A stretch of DNA of 64,000 bases from Microstegium vimineum (GCA_022036555.1 CM039130.1:10837285-10901284), one strand, 5' to 3'. Numbered from the stretch's first letter, positions 45,396-58,016 are shown. Numbers and translations: made by a program. The notes: a model not told the origin generated them from the sequence alone.

Positions 45396-48300
45396 TTATA
45401 TTACATATGATGCAAGGTTGGTTAACTCAAGATCATTTTTAGTGAAGTTAGAGTGATCAAGCACATTTAACTCGCTTCGCAACCTACAAAAGGTTGTTTC
45501 ATCGAGTGATTTTGTGAAGATATCTGCCAATTGATCTTCGCTTCTAACTCCAACTAGTGTGATATCCTTCTTAGCCACATGATCTCTAAGAAAGTGATGG
45601 CGAATATCTATGTGCTTGGTGCGAGAGTGTTGAACCGGGTTGTTAGCAAGCTTTACGACGCTTTCATTATCACACAAGAGTGGAACATCTTTTAAGGTAA
45701 CGCCGTAATCAAGTAGTGTTTGGGTCATGTATAAGATTTGTGCACAACATGCTCCCGCGACTATGTATTCCGCCTCGGCGGTAGACAAAGCCACACTATT
45801 TTGCTTCTTAGAGGACCAAGAAACAAGTGATCTTCCTAGCATATGGCACCCTCCGGAGGTACTCTTCCTATCAACCTTACACCCGGCATAATACGAATTG
45901 GAATAGCCCACAAGTTGGAAGGGAGCTCCTTTGGGATACCAAAGGCCAATGCTAGGGGTGTGCCTTATGTACCTAAGGATTCTTTTAACCGCACATAGAT
46001 GCGACTCCTTAGGGTTTGCTTGAAACCTAGCACACATACACACACTAAACATGATATCCGGCCTAGATGCGGTGAGGTAAAGTAAACTACCGATCATGGA
46101 ACGATAGAGAGTTTGGTCAACCGGTTTACCTCCCTCATCAAGGTCGAGATGTCCATTAGTAGGCATGGGGGTCTTGATTGACTTGCAATCCTCCATCTTG
46201 AATTTCTTGAGCACATCATGAGTGTACTTCTCTTGAGATATGAAGGTGCCCTCCCTCAATTGCTTCACTTAGAAGCCAAGGAAGAAGGTGAGCTCGCCAA
46301 TCATGGACATCTCGAACTCCTTGGACATCAAGTCACCAAATTCCTTTCAATGATCTTGGTTTGTTGACCCAAATATAATGTCATCGACATATACTTAGCA
46401 AACAAAGATCTCTCCGTCTAGCACCTTGGTGAATAGTGTGGTATCAACTTTCTTGATCTTGAAGCCCTTCTTGAGTAGGAAGTCCCTTAGCCTCTCATAC
46501 CAAGCACGTGGTGCTTGCTTCAATCCATAGAGCGCCTTGGACAACCTATACACATGATTAGGAAATTTGGGTCTTCAAACCCGGGAGGTTGTGAGACAAA
46601 AACAAGTTCATTAATGAAACCATTTAAGAAGGCACTCTTCACATCCATTTGAAATAGTTTCATTTTGTGATGTGAAGCATATGCCAAAAGGATACGTATG
46701 GCTTATAGTCTAGCAACCGGGGCAAAGGTCTCTCCAAAATCTAAGCCTTCAACTTGAGAGAACCCCTTTGCCACCAATCTTGCCTTGTTCCTCACAACCA
46801 CGCCTTGATCATCTTGCTTGTTCCAAAACACCCACTTGGTGCCAATGATTCTTGCTCCCTTGGGCTTTTCTACGAGTGTCCACACTTTGTTTCGGGTGAA
46901 GTTGTTGAGCTCTTCATGCATGGCATTCACCCAATCCGGATCTGCAAGTGCATCCTCCACACTAGTAGGCTCTACAAAGGAAACAAAGGAGTGATGATCA
47001 ACATAAGAAGAAAGTCTAGATATAGTTGTTACCCCCCTTGATGGACTCCCTATGATAAGGTCTTGTGGATGAGCTTGAAGTATAGGTGTAGATCTTCTAT
47101 TAGTTTCTTGAGGAGGGGGATGTGGTGCATCAACACTTTGAGTTTCCACCTCGGCTTGATCTTGAGGGATGAAGGTATCTTCTTGTGCTTACCTCACTTG
47201 ATCTTTATCAACTTGAGGCGTGCGAGGTGGAGAAGGCTCTTGATTTGCATCAACTTCATCTTCTTCCACCTCTTGTGGGTTTATGGCACTAACCGGCATA
47301 TTTTTCATAGCCGCTCTCAAGGGTTCATCACCTACATCATCAAGATTCTCAAGTGCTCCTTGGGAGCCATTAGTTTCATCAAACTCCAAGTCATACGTTT
47401 CTTCAACTAAGCCAGTGGCTTTGTTAAATACATGGTATGCCTTGGATTTAAGCAAATAACCAACAAGGAAACCAATGTCACAACGCCTTTGGAACTGGCC
47501 CAAGTGTTGACGCTTCTTGTAGATGTAGACTTTGCATCCAAACACCCGGAAGAATGATATATCCGGTTTCTTCCCATTCACAAGCTTATAGGGGGTCTTC
47601 TTGAGAAGCCTTTGGACAAATAGCCGGTTGGCCGCATAGCATGCGGTGTTGATTGCTTTGGCCCAAAACTTCTCAGGGGTGTTGTACTCATCAAGCATGG
47701 ATCTAGCAAGTGTAATCAAAGTCCGGTTCTTCCTCTCAACTACACCATTTTGTTGTGGAGTATATGTGGTGAACACTTCATGCTTGATGCCAACTTCATC
47801 ACAACAGTCTTCAATCTTGGCGTTCACAAACTCGGTGCCATTGTCACTTCTAATCTTCTTGATCTTCACATCAAACTCATTTTGGGCTCTAGTTGCAAAC
47901 TTCTTGAATACTTCGGTTGTCTCTCCCTTGTCTTGAAGAAAGAACACCCAAGTGTACCTAGAGTAGTCATCAACTACCACCAAGCAAAAGAGATTGCCAC
48001 CAAGGCTAACATAGGTGGTAGGTCCAAATAGATCTATATGGAGTAGCTCTTGGACTCTTGAGGTTGACATGAAAGCTTTGGTTGGATGAGTGTTTGCCAC
48101 TTGCTTGCCGGCTTGACATGCACTACACAATTTGTCCTTCTCAAACACCAAATCCTTGATTCCTCTAACCATTTCCTTCTTGACAAGCTTCTTCTAGGTT
48201 GACATGCCCACATGTGCTAATCTTCTATGCCATAGCCAACCAAAAATAACTCTTGGAGAATAGACATATTTGCAAACTAGCCTCATTTGAAGTGAAGTCC

Positions 48301-48658
48301 ACTAGATAGAGATTGTTGTGCCGAAATCCCTTGAATATCAATGATGAGTCTTCAATCTTGGTCACAACTACCTCATTTGGAGTGAAGAGACATTGGAAAC
48401 CAAGATCACATAGTTAACCAACCGATAGCAAGTTGAAGCTCAAAGATTGTACTAACAAGACATTGGATATTGATTGATCATTGGAGATAGCCACTTTGCC
48501 AAGCCCTTGACCTTTGCCTTTTGAATTATCCCCAAAGGTAATCTTGTCTTGACTTGCACAATCCTCATCAAGTGTGGTGAACATCCGGGGTAACCGGTCA
48601 TATGTTGAGTGCAACCACTATCAATCACCCAATGACTTCCACCGGTCTTGTAGTTCAC
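45396..48658 (-). pseudogene. pol of element A (protease, integrase, RT, RNase H), broken
   Basis: Protease has IDSGCTQHMTG near 48620 and is then frameshifted. The pre-integrase and integrase piece (47189-48172) has CSACQAGKQ, IDLFGPTTYVSLGG, DDYSRYTWVFF, SDNGTEF and NGVVERKNRT, and runs into a variable linker. RT starts in 46703-47149 (KARLVAKGFSQVEG, FGETFAPVARL, then a stop) and continues broken in several frames to about 46290. The catalytic YVDD is present near 46390, but a TAA lies just before it. RNase H (45396-46268) is one long frame with STAEAEYIVAGA and HIDIRHHFLRDH. There are more stops and shifts than in B, in line with A being older. Confidence 0.9.
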
Positions 48659-48678
48659 CTACACACAAGCAACTTGAA

Positions 48679-51069
48679 TTAAGCTTGTTGTTTAGGAACC
48701 CACACATTGCGGGGTCCCATAGCCTTAGTAACCAACTCCTTAGCAACCCATAGCACTTTGGGCTTGTTCTTCATCTTAGGCCCAAGAAACACTACAAGTG
48801 GTCTACCCTTGGAGTCCTTATTGATGACAAAGTGTGCATCATGAGCAAAGGGCCTTGTGTGCTTCGGCAAGGTCTTGGGTGGTGGAGTCTTGCAATCATA
48901 AGCAAAGTGACCACCACACTCAAAGCATCTTCTTGGCTTGGGCTTTGGCTTGTCATAGTTGTTGTTCATGGCCTTGTTCTTGTAGTAGTTCTTTGATTCC
49001 ATCTTGACCTTGGCCTTCATCACTTGATTTTACTTGAACCCAACACCCATCTTGTCATTCTTCATGATGGTGTTTATCAAGAGCTCACTTTGAAGGTTTT
49101 GGCCCTTGGTGAACTTCTCCATTCCACTTGCAAGCTTGGTCTTATCACTCTTGAGCTTGACAATTTCTTCTCAAAGAGAGGTGATCAAGGTGATAACATC
49201 CTTGTCTTCTTCTTGAACCGGCTTGATGACAATAGGCTTGTTATACTTAAGGTTGATTAACTCTTCCTTGAGCTTTGTGTTCTCTTCCCTCATCTTCACA
49301 TAGTCATCATATTTGTCGGCTTCAACAACTCTCTTGCCCTTGCACTTAGCAATTTGCTCAAGAGCCACATCATCAAATAAGATATCACAAGAGGTAGCAC
49401 TAGCACACTTAGCACACGGGTTAGTAGCAACATGTGTGGCAAGATCTTGAGTAAGCAATTCATTTGCTACCACTAGTGTGCCATGTTCATTTTTCACTTG
49501 GATATAGTCATCTTTTAGCAAGTTATACCTTGTATGGAGCTCTTGTGTTGACCTCTCAAGCTTATCATGTTTCTCATTAGCTTGCTTGAGTGAGGCTTTG
49601 AGCTCCCTAGTGCTAGATGTGAGAGAATTGTTCTCAAGCTTCAAATCATCATTAGCACTAGACAAGGCATCAAGCTTAGCATGCAAGTTTTCTTTGATCT
49701 CAAGAAGTTTGTCATTTTTACCTTTGTACTTCCTTATGATGCTAGAGTATTGGTTGCAAATTTTAATTAGCTCATCATAGGATGGTGCTTCTTCATCATC
49801 ACTATCACTATCATCATCGTCCTCTTTTTGTACCTTCTTGTCACCTTTAGCCATGAGGCATAGGTGTGTAGAGGATGAGCCCGGTGATGAAGGAGGAGGT
49901 GGCGGTGGAGTAGAAGAACCAATCACCAATGCGGCCACCTTCTCATCTTCACTTTCATTATCGGAGGGATCACTTGAATCCTCAATGTCGGTGAGCTAAT
50001 CACCAACAATGTAAGCCTTGCCATCCTTCTTCTTCTTGTGGAAGTCGAAGTTCTTCTTCTTCTTGTAAGGCTTGTCTTGCTTCTTGTTATCCTCACTTGA
50101 ATCATCTTGTGCACCCTTCTTGTTCTTGTAGTTCTTGAACTTCTTGTTCTTTAACTTGTCTTTCTTCTCTTCGGTGCATGTTTGAGCTAGATGACCAAGA
50201 ATCCCACAATTGTAGCACTTCATTTGTGAGATGGGCTTCCTTGAAGAGCTTGTGAAGAATTTCTTCTTCTTTGAGTCAAACTTGACTCCATTCTTGTTTA
50301 GCCTCTTCAACATCTTGGTGGTTTTCTTCACCATGAGAGCGATGTTGTCATTATCTTCATCATCACTTGAGTCCTCAACCACCAATTGGATCTTGCACTT
50401 TTCTTTGGTGGAAGCCTTGAGGGCCAAGTCCTTCTCCTTCTCTTGTTCTTTCTTTTTCTTTTTGGAGGAGGATGAAGAGTCGCCATCACCGATCTTCATG
50501 TACATCTCATGAGCATTGCTCTTGCCCAACACTTGTGTCGGTGTTGATGCGGAAAGATCCCCTTGGTGAAGAACAGTGATGATGCGACCATACTTGTCAA
50601 TTGGCAAGAGACAAAGAATCTTGCGTACCACATCGGCGGGTTGCATTTGGGTGAGCCCAAGTCCATTCAACTCCTCTACAAGAATATTAAGACGTGAGTA
50701 CATCTCATTAGCATTCTCATTAGCAAGCATAGCAAAGGAGTTCAACTTAGCCATGACCAAATGGTAGCGTTCCTCACGCTCACATTTGGTCCCTTCGTGT
50801 AGCACAAAAATGTTTGTCCAAACATCGTGTGCGGTTTTGCAATTCCGCACACGGTTGAACACATCCTTGCCAATGCCATGGAAAAGAATGTTCTTCGCCT
50901 TGGAATTGTTCTTCTCAAAGAAGGGATCCTCGGCAAACACGGTGCCACCTATGGTAGCGGCTTTGTGCACACCGATATCCATGGCCTCAAGGTAGGCCTC
51001 CATCCGCAGTTTCCAATTAGGAAAGTCATCCCCATCAAACATGGGTGGCGGTCCATCCCCATAGGACAT
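48679..51069 (-). pseudogene. gag of element A with three in-frame stops
   Basis: The start MSYGDGPPPMFDGDDFPNW is followed by the same domain order as B: gag domain, knuckle CYNCGILGHLAQTC, acidic/serine part, long coiled coil, second knuckle, and the end WVPKQQA. The total is 797 codons including the stops, the same length as B. Stops interrupt it at 49996 (after KAYIVGD), near 49171 and near 49030. The second knuckle reads CFECGGHFAYDC, two residues shorter than normal, so its spacing no longer fits CX2CX4HX4C. Confidence 0.9.
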
Positions 51070-51108
51070 CTTGCTCTAGGCGGTGAAGCCTAATTTAAGA
51101 GCAACCTT

Positions 51109-51120
51109 GCTCTGATACCA
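51109..51120 (-). other. Primer binding site of element A
   Basis: Minus strand TGGTATCAGAGC, a perfect match to the usual initiator tRNA-Met primer site, two bases from the 5' LTR. Confidence 0.9.
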
Positions 51121-51122
51121 AT

Positions 51123-51219
51123 TGAAAGGATCAATATGCCCAAGAGGGGGGGTGAATTGGGCTTATTTCAAATTTCTAAAGCAAATATAAAATCCTAGCA
51201 ATGCCAATTACCCCCTAGT
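51123..51219 (-). repeat. 5' LTR of element A, only the first 97 bp
   Basis: It starts TGAAAGGATCAATATGCCC and matches the beginning of the 3' LTR at 17283 with few differences. It is cut by the assembly gap. Confidence 0.9.
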
Positions 51220-51319
51220 NNNNNNNNNNNNNNNNNNNNNNNNNNNNNNNNNNNNNNNNNNNNNNNNNNNNNNNNNNNNNNNNNNNNNNNNNNNNNNNNN
51301 NNNNNNNNNNNNNNNNNNN
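51220..51319. other. Assembly gap of 100 N
   Basis: Exactly 100 N, a conventional placeholder, so the true size is unknown. It hides the rest of the 5' LTR of A, the right target duplication of A and the start of the left LTR of element F. Confidence 0.98.
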
Positions 51320-53722
51320 AACACAATCTCTTAGATCTCTTTCTCAGATCATCTACAGATCTTGTAACCTAATACATAGATCAATCCAGCCACCAAAACA
51401 CAAGACGTAGGGTATTACGGTGATTTGCTGGCCCGAACCTGTCTAAATCGCCGTGTCTACGCTCTCTGTGTTACGCTTGATCGCCGTCGCCACACCTCCG
51501 CCTACAATCTACTACCGTAGGGTACCCCCTAGGTAGACTACGACGCATATTTTGTCGACAGTTGGCGTGCTAGGTTTGGGCGTCTATGCAATGACGTCAT
51601 GGCTCGTCAAGCGATCATCTTCCCCATCATTGGCCCTCGTCGACGGCCCCTCATCGTCACCCTCGTCAACGGTCCGCCGCCGCCGCCACCCTTGTCGTCC
51701 CTCGTCATGACTAGATCTGATCTATGATCTGGACCGGCGGCGACACCGTCCTTGCCTTGGAGATCGTCATCAACTCGCCATGGCTCCCCTCGTCGTCCCT
51801 CGTCGACAACATGCCTCGTCCCTCGTTGCGCCCCTTGTCAATGATTCATCACGGATCTCGTTGATCTTTACATAATTGTTGAGTTTTTCTAATTCCATAT
51901 GTACATCATGTACTACCCATTCTACGTGTTTGTATTGTAGGTACTAGGACCCTCGTCAGGCCTATCATTAACGCTTGGACGATATCGTTCCGCTCACCAT
52001 CGACTTCTCCAAGCAGCCTGGCTGGAGCCGAAGAGCTTAAGAGCTGGGACTGTCGGTCCGGCCATAAGCGTGTATGCTCATGGCTGCGCTATGCCTGGTC
52101 GGCAGTACTCCCGAGTGATGCCCAACCTTTCTACGCGTGGCTCCCGGCTGTCCTGGGGAAGGGATAAGCTCGGGCTGAAGTCTCTAAAAGCTACATGCCC
52201 AATTGCTTGGGGACTGGCCTCGTCAACTCGTCATGGCTCTTGCCGACCACTTCGCCCCTTGTTGCTCGTCGCTCATGGCCCATGCCGACCTCATCGCCCC
52301 TCGTCGCTCATCGTCACTGCTCTTGCCGACCACATCGCTCTTCGTCGTCGGCTCGTCACGGCTCTTGCCGACCACATCGCTCCTTACAGCAGACTCGAGG
52401 ACTACGTGTACTAATGTTATTTTTTAATAATTGTGCCTTTTTCTAGATGTTTTGCAGCTCGACACCATGTGTCCACTACACCAACTACAGTCTCAGGGAC
52501 TAGCTTCATCATCGTCTCATCATGGCTCTCGCCGACCTCGTGGCCCCTCGTCGCCGACTACAGTCTCGGGGACTGCTCTCGTCGTCGACTGCAGTCTTGG
52601 GGACTGGCCTCGTCACCAACTCATCACGACTCTCTCCGACCTCATCAACGACTCGTCCCAGCTCTCGTCGACCTCGTCTACGACTCACCTTCGTCGTCGA
52701 CCAGAACCTGTTGGTTGAGCTGGTGTGCCATCAAGTTGCTCCATGCTATCCGGATTAGGGTGCTGATTTTGGGTAGCACGGGGGCCTTGATGGGCATGCT
52801 ATGACTGCTGTCTTGGGGACTGCGCCTGCCACAGTATGCTCTAAAGCTCGGCACCACATGTCTACAACACCTACTACCAAGCTCAGGGACTAAGTGGATA
52901 CACTTCACCTCGCGATTGCGGTGAATGTATTTGCCTTTTCCTTCGACAAGTGTCAAGATGGACTTGTACAGACTTCTACTAGGATCTTGCTGTTCCTTAT
53001 AGTCTTGCAAGCTTCAAGTGGATACACTTCATCAAGAAGTTCTTTCAAAATTTTCTTCAGCACATCACATCCTTTCGGCAAGCACCCGCAGACCTCTGAT
53101 GAGGCGACCTGCTCGCTAATCAAGCTTTGATGGTTCTGACCAGTTCGACCTGGTCGGAAGGCTTCTCCGAATCACGTCCCGACCAGGCCACCTGGTCAGA
53201 GATCTTCGACAATGCTAATAAAGAAAGGCGACCAGACCACATCTCCTCGAAGGCTTCAGGACAGCTCGCCAGAAGGATATAACGTGCTCGGGGACATGTT
53301 GGGGATATTACCTCAGCATATCCCTAGGGACCTTATGGGCCTACCGACCAGAAGATGGCTTGGCCCACAAGACGTAGACGTGTAGCACACGACGTGCACC
53401 GCACAAATAGTACCATATTGGCTACTTTACTTATAACTCTGTTCCTTCGGCATATATAAGGAGGGACAGGGGACGCCCCCCCAAACACAATCTCTTAGAT
53501 CTCTCTCAGATCATCTACAGATCTTGTAACCTAATACACAGATCAATCCAGCCACCAAAACATAGGACGTAGGGTATTACAGTGATTTGTCGGCCCGAAC
53601 CTATCTAAATCGCCATGTCTACGCTCTCTGTGTTACGCTTGATTGCCGTCGCCACACCTCCGTCTACAATCTACTACTGTAGGGTACCCCCTAGGTAGAC
53701 TGCGACGCATATTTCGTCGACA
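51320..53722 (+). mobile_element. Element F: coding-free LTR retrotransposon
   Basis: The left LTR (51320-51560, start lost in the gap) and the right LTR (53297-53722, 426 bp, TGTTGGGGATA to TCGTCGACA) share their last 240 bp almost completely. The internal part starts with GTTGGCGTGCTAGG, a possible primer site, and ends with GCTCGGGGACA, a possible purine-rich tract. In 1.7 kb there is no gag or pol. It is a non-autonomous element of the kind mobilised by a relative, probably Ty3/gypsy. GTAGC at 53723-53727 could be the right target duplication. Confidence 0.8.
52220..52690. repeat. Diverged short repeats in the internal region of F
   Basis: Units of about 42 bp with the core CTCGTCATGGCTCTTGCCGACC recur four times in 52223-52390, and related units recur in 52500-52680 together with CTTGGGGACTGGCCTCGTCA. 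Pairs such as GACCAGGCCACCTGGTC occur further right, near 53180. No gene. Confidence 0.6.
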
Positions 53723-55300
53723 GTAGCAAACTTACTTTGCATATGTTGTAAAGTCAAATTCCGGATCCAAGGAGAGAAGTGTCATACTCTTAGATCAAGA
53801 TGTGCAAGTGTGTGAAACATGGCAAATGATCAATACTCCTCTATTTGATATGATCTCTCTTTCTAACTTATAATTTTGAGACATAACTATCTTTATTTAT
53901 TTTTTCTTTTTCTATGAGCTTTGATTTTCTCATCATTTTTTTATAAAACTTGGGACCTTCATGTGCCCCTATATTTTTTTCATAATTTTCATAATTTTTC
54001 ATAGTCTATGTCTCATTGACTAACAACATACTAGAGAGAGTATTTCTATTAGAACATGGAGCATGAACTATGTGGAAAATGAAAGGCATGTTTCTGCGTA
54101 CTTCCAGTGTAGAAGCAGTATATATATGTGGTGTTCACGTGATCTTGATCTTGGGAGCATGTTAAATCTCTCAACAAGGGTCACAAAACTTGACCAAACT
54201 CAACACAAAGCAAGTAGCTTATGTAGAAGGCTTTAAACATGCAAGAACATCATATGGTTTTGGTAGGAATTTCTCACCATTGAGGAGTATGTGACACTAT
54301 GGTTTTATGACATTTTATCAAAAGCAAGATCTCCAAGCACTTTGAATAGTAAAGGTAGGATTTCTAAGCTAGAAATGTATCACACATCACAACAACTTAG
54401 TCAATATGAGTTTCCTATTAAGATATTTCCCACAAGCATAAGCATATGTATATGGAATAAAACTTATGCAAGCTTCTATCTCAAGAATGTCATAAGCATG
54501 TCACTTTTCAAACTTTCAATCCAGGTTTGACTTTAGTTCATTTTGGGTTGCATGAGATGATGTCAAAATATCGCACATGTACCAGGAAGAGAGGAGGATG
54601 TGTCAAACCAGCGTTTTGAAGTGAACTATCAGTAGTGGAGGATGACAGGTGGGCCCATAGCTCCATGATGGGGTCGGCCGACCCCATCAGGAGGCATCTG
54701 GCCCTCGAAGGTGTGTCTCCTCTTTGTCCTCTATGCATACACCAAACTTCAGCTCAATTGGCTACTCTTGGGCCGTCGGCCGACGCCCATATCGTGGCCA
54801 AATTGGCTCAAGTTGTGTGTGATAGCATCTTGTCAAGTGTGCATCACTACTACATTTTCAGATTCTTCGCTTGTGGACACAAAGACAAGACAGAGATTAA
54901 GTGCATGGGTCCTGCTGGTGGAAAAACACCAGCAGAACCAAAACTTCACTCATCATTTTTTAGCCTCAAGCACATTGAAGATGATTAAGTTTATGTTATA
55001 TGCTTTGTTCATTCTCATGACATGGTTGATAAATTGAGACGGAAGAGATGAGCGTGCATGTGAGATTTGAAAACATTTGACAAAAGAGGATTTAGTTGCT
55101 CAATCTATCGAGGTGCTTACAACTTAGGCATCAATGACCATTTTTTCAAGATAAAAAGAATAAGACATTTATGAAGCATATGAGCAGGAGGTCTTTGTAT
55201 TCTTTTATTCAATGTTTATTATAGATGCAATGAAATAAAAAAGAGGGATAAGAATATATACCTTAGTGGGATAATAATACTTACCTTAGTGGGGAGAGGA

Positions 55301-55412
55301 CCTCCCCCAAGCTTGCTCTTTTCATCACACTTGTGCTGTAAGGATTAGTAGGGGGAGAGGCTCCTCCCCCAAGCTTGTCTCCTTGGTGGGGGAGAGAACC
55401 TCCCCCAAGCTG
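55301..55412 (-). repeat. Three purine-tract repeats of element D
   Basis: Minus strand CAAGCTTGGGGGAGG at 55301-55315 and 55363-55377, and a variant (CCAGCTTGGGGGAGG) at 55399-55413. Each lies beside a reverse purine block (GGGGAGAGG), so hairpins are possible. They may be old polypurine tracts, which are often repeated in this lineage. Confidence 0.6.
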
Positions 55413-57998
55413 GTTCTTCTAAATGCCCTTGTATCACCATGGTGTTGGTGTTGAGCAAGGGTCTTACATCTTGTCACCCTACCTGCACCTGAGATACCTC
55501 TACACCTTTCCACATTCTCTAAGTCAATTGTTAGTCTCCATGATTAATACAACCAATACCTCTCGTATTGGAGAGGGATTTTGATTGTATAACCATGGTG
55601 AAGCATAGACAAAGACTAGTTTGATTAATTTTTTAAGCATGTGTCGATAAGGTGTTTGAATATTCTAGGTATAGGTATGAAGAGTACCAAGGCATCATTT
55701 GCAAACACAAGGATTATGAAATTCTAGTGACAAGAAAAGATTATTCAAAATGAGCTAATGTCATGGAAGACTTTTTGTCATTGAGTTATCATGCTGAGAG
55801 AAACAAGCTCTTGGAACTCGAGAGAGAATGGTTCAAGAACAAGAGGAAATCCCAAAGATTGCTCTAAATTTCCAACATGAGTGAAGGGTGAATAAAGAAG
55901 TGACCGAAGGTGATAATGCCAGGTCAGGCGACCTGCTGTTGCACCCTCCACTAGGAATACTTAGTGGCATTTGCATTGGATTCCTAAGTAAAGCAGAATA
56001 GGAAAAGAAGGGAGGTCATAGGCCACATATAGGGGTCGGCCGACCCCTACATGTCCCCTATCTCTTGCCCAAAGCTAAGGTTCTTGATCCTAGTGTTTAG
56101 TGAAAACAAAGAATGCATGTTCGAGTGCATGAAAAGACAAAAAGGAGCAATAGAAGATCACCCATTCATGCTTTGGCTAGATGTATGTGTCATGAGCAAT
56201 GAGCAGAGAGAAAGAGGAGGCATGGAAGGACCTAAGGTCTACCAACAAGTGATATGACCAAAGGGATCAAAGTGATGTCCCCCTACATGCTCATGCATTC
56301 AAACTTCAAAAAATTTAGAGCAATGCACCTTGGATACTTATGCAAGCAAAGTGGGAGGTACATGGTGATGTGATGGGTCCTTGGCCAGGTCGGCCGACCC
56401 ATGTGTGGTCTCTCCACACTTCCCCATGACATGAGACATTTATTAAAATGATTCCAAGGTGCAACAAAGTGCAGGTGGCACCATGGTGGGGTCGGCCGAC
56501 CCCACCTTGGGCACAAACTAGCTCAAAAACTCATGTTATGTTTACCTTAAAGTTTTATGCAAGAAGAGATGTTGGGTTCTTGAGATTTCAAATGTGATAA
56601 CCCAAAATGAAAAAGAAAAGGAGGAGTGCAATGGAGAATCAGATGTGGATACATACCGAATTACCTCACGACGAGGGCTCTTGGTTCAGGTCCAATGAGC
56701 AGCAATCCTGAAGATGCGGATTTGAAAGACTTGTTTCCGTCATTCCTTTCTTGATTCTTCTTTTGATTTTGGTTTGGCGGATTTGTTTTGTGTTGGAGGA
56801 GTGGGCTTGACCTCCTTGTTTCTTATCCTTGGCATGCCATCTTTTTTCTCCATTGTTTTGTTTCATTTCCGCAATAGATTAGTAGACAACACATACCCAA
56901 AGGGATACACAAGGATTTTTAAGAGCGAGTATTTGTTGTAGGTCATTTTCTATGCTATAGAAAATTGGGTTTAATAGTTTAGCATAGAATATTTATCATA
57001 TGTTTCAAGTGATGTTCTATTCTTGTTCACCAGAATTTCAGAAATCAAATAAGGCTAAGGCAAGGATGAGCAAAGATGTTTAAAGAGTACCTCAAGCCTT
57101 GATTTGTCTCCAAGAATGATCTCATGACTTACCCACCAAAATTTTAAAGGTTTTCCTACAAGGGTTAGTCCAACTAAAGAACAGAATTCTATACAAGTAT
57201 ATTTTGATTCAATAATCAAACTTGACACCATGCCTTGTTTGATTAAGGCAGACTATTTAACCTAAGCTCCATGCTCAATTTAAAAAGCCTGTGGGAGTAT
57301 GTTCGAATGGTACTTCCAAACCAAAGCATACAAGAATAGAAAAGGAATCATTGAATGAGATTGATTTAATTAGAGACAAGAACATGAGTGGTGAAGCAGA
57401 GAAGAATTTTTTTTGATATAATTTTTTATGCAAATGGGGTGGAGAAATGCATTCAATCAAACATGTTATGCTTTTGGAAAAAGAAATTGATGTAAATGAT
57501 GGATATGCATGAATCTCTAGACTTAACCAAAAGAAGCACTAGAGACATGATGATTTAAGCAAACATGCAATGGTAAGAAACAATAAAGAAGAGTGCAAGG
57601 ATAATGTCGGGTTGCCTCCCGATAGGGTCTCACTTACCTCGATTGATTCCATGTTCACCCACAATTTGAGACGGAATTGTGAGTGCTTTTTCTCCGTCAC
57701 ATGTTGATTTTCTTCTCTTTTTTTTGAATGGCGAACTTCTCTTTATATCTACACAGGGTTAGAAAAATGTATACATATACGCACCTGTGAGATGGCAGGG
57801 ACGAACAATTGATTGTTCATGAATGATCCGATACCCTGGGCTCTTTGCTGATTCTTTTTTGGAAGGACACCGCAAGGTCGAGACGGTTGATGTCCTCCTA
57901 ATTCCACACTCGACAGAACAATGGTAATCCCACAATAGCTAGTGGTAACATAGATTAGCAGACATCAAAGTTAGTATCAAAATCTTTTGCTAATTGCT

Positions 57999-58016
57999 TC
58001 CCCGGCAACGGCGCCA
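57999..58016 (-). other. Primer binding site of element D
   Basis: Minus strand TGGCGCCGTTGCCGGGGA, the typical Tat/Athila-type site, here probably for tRNA-Asp, eight bases from the LTR end TGTCAACA (58025). Confidence 0.85.

Larger units (their letters stand above)
17283..51219 (-). mobile_element. Element A: Sirevirus-type Ty1/copia retrotransposon, interrupted by element B
   Basis: Order on the minus strand: 5' LTR (from 51123 into the gap), primer site 51109-51120, gag 51069-48679, protease/integrase/RT/RNase H 48658-45396, palindrome-rich region, ORF3 (43833 to 42499, then 20657 to 19266), polypurine tracts, 3' LTR 18783-17283. The order protease-integrase-RT-RNase H makes it Ty1/copia. 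A long gag with two zinc knuckles, a tRNA-Met primer site, several polypurine tracts and an extra ORF after pol point to the Sirevirus lineage. GTATG at 17278-17282 is probably the left target duplication; the right copy is lost in the assembly gap. Without B the element is about 12.1 kb to the gap. Confidence 0.9.
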
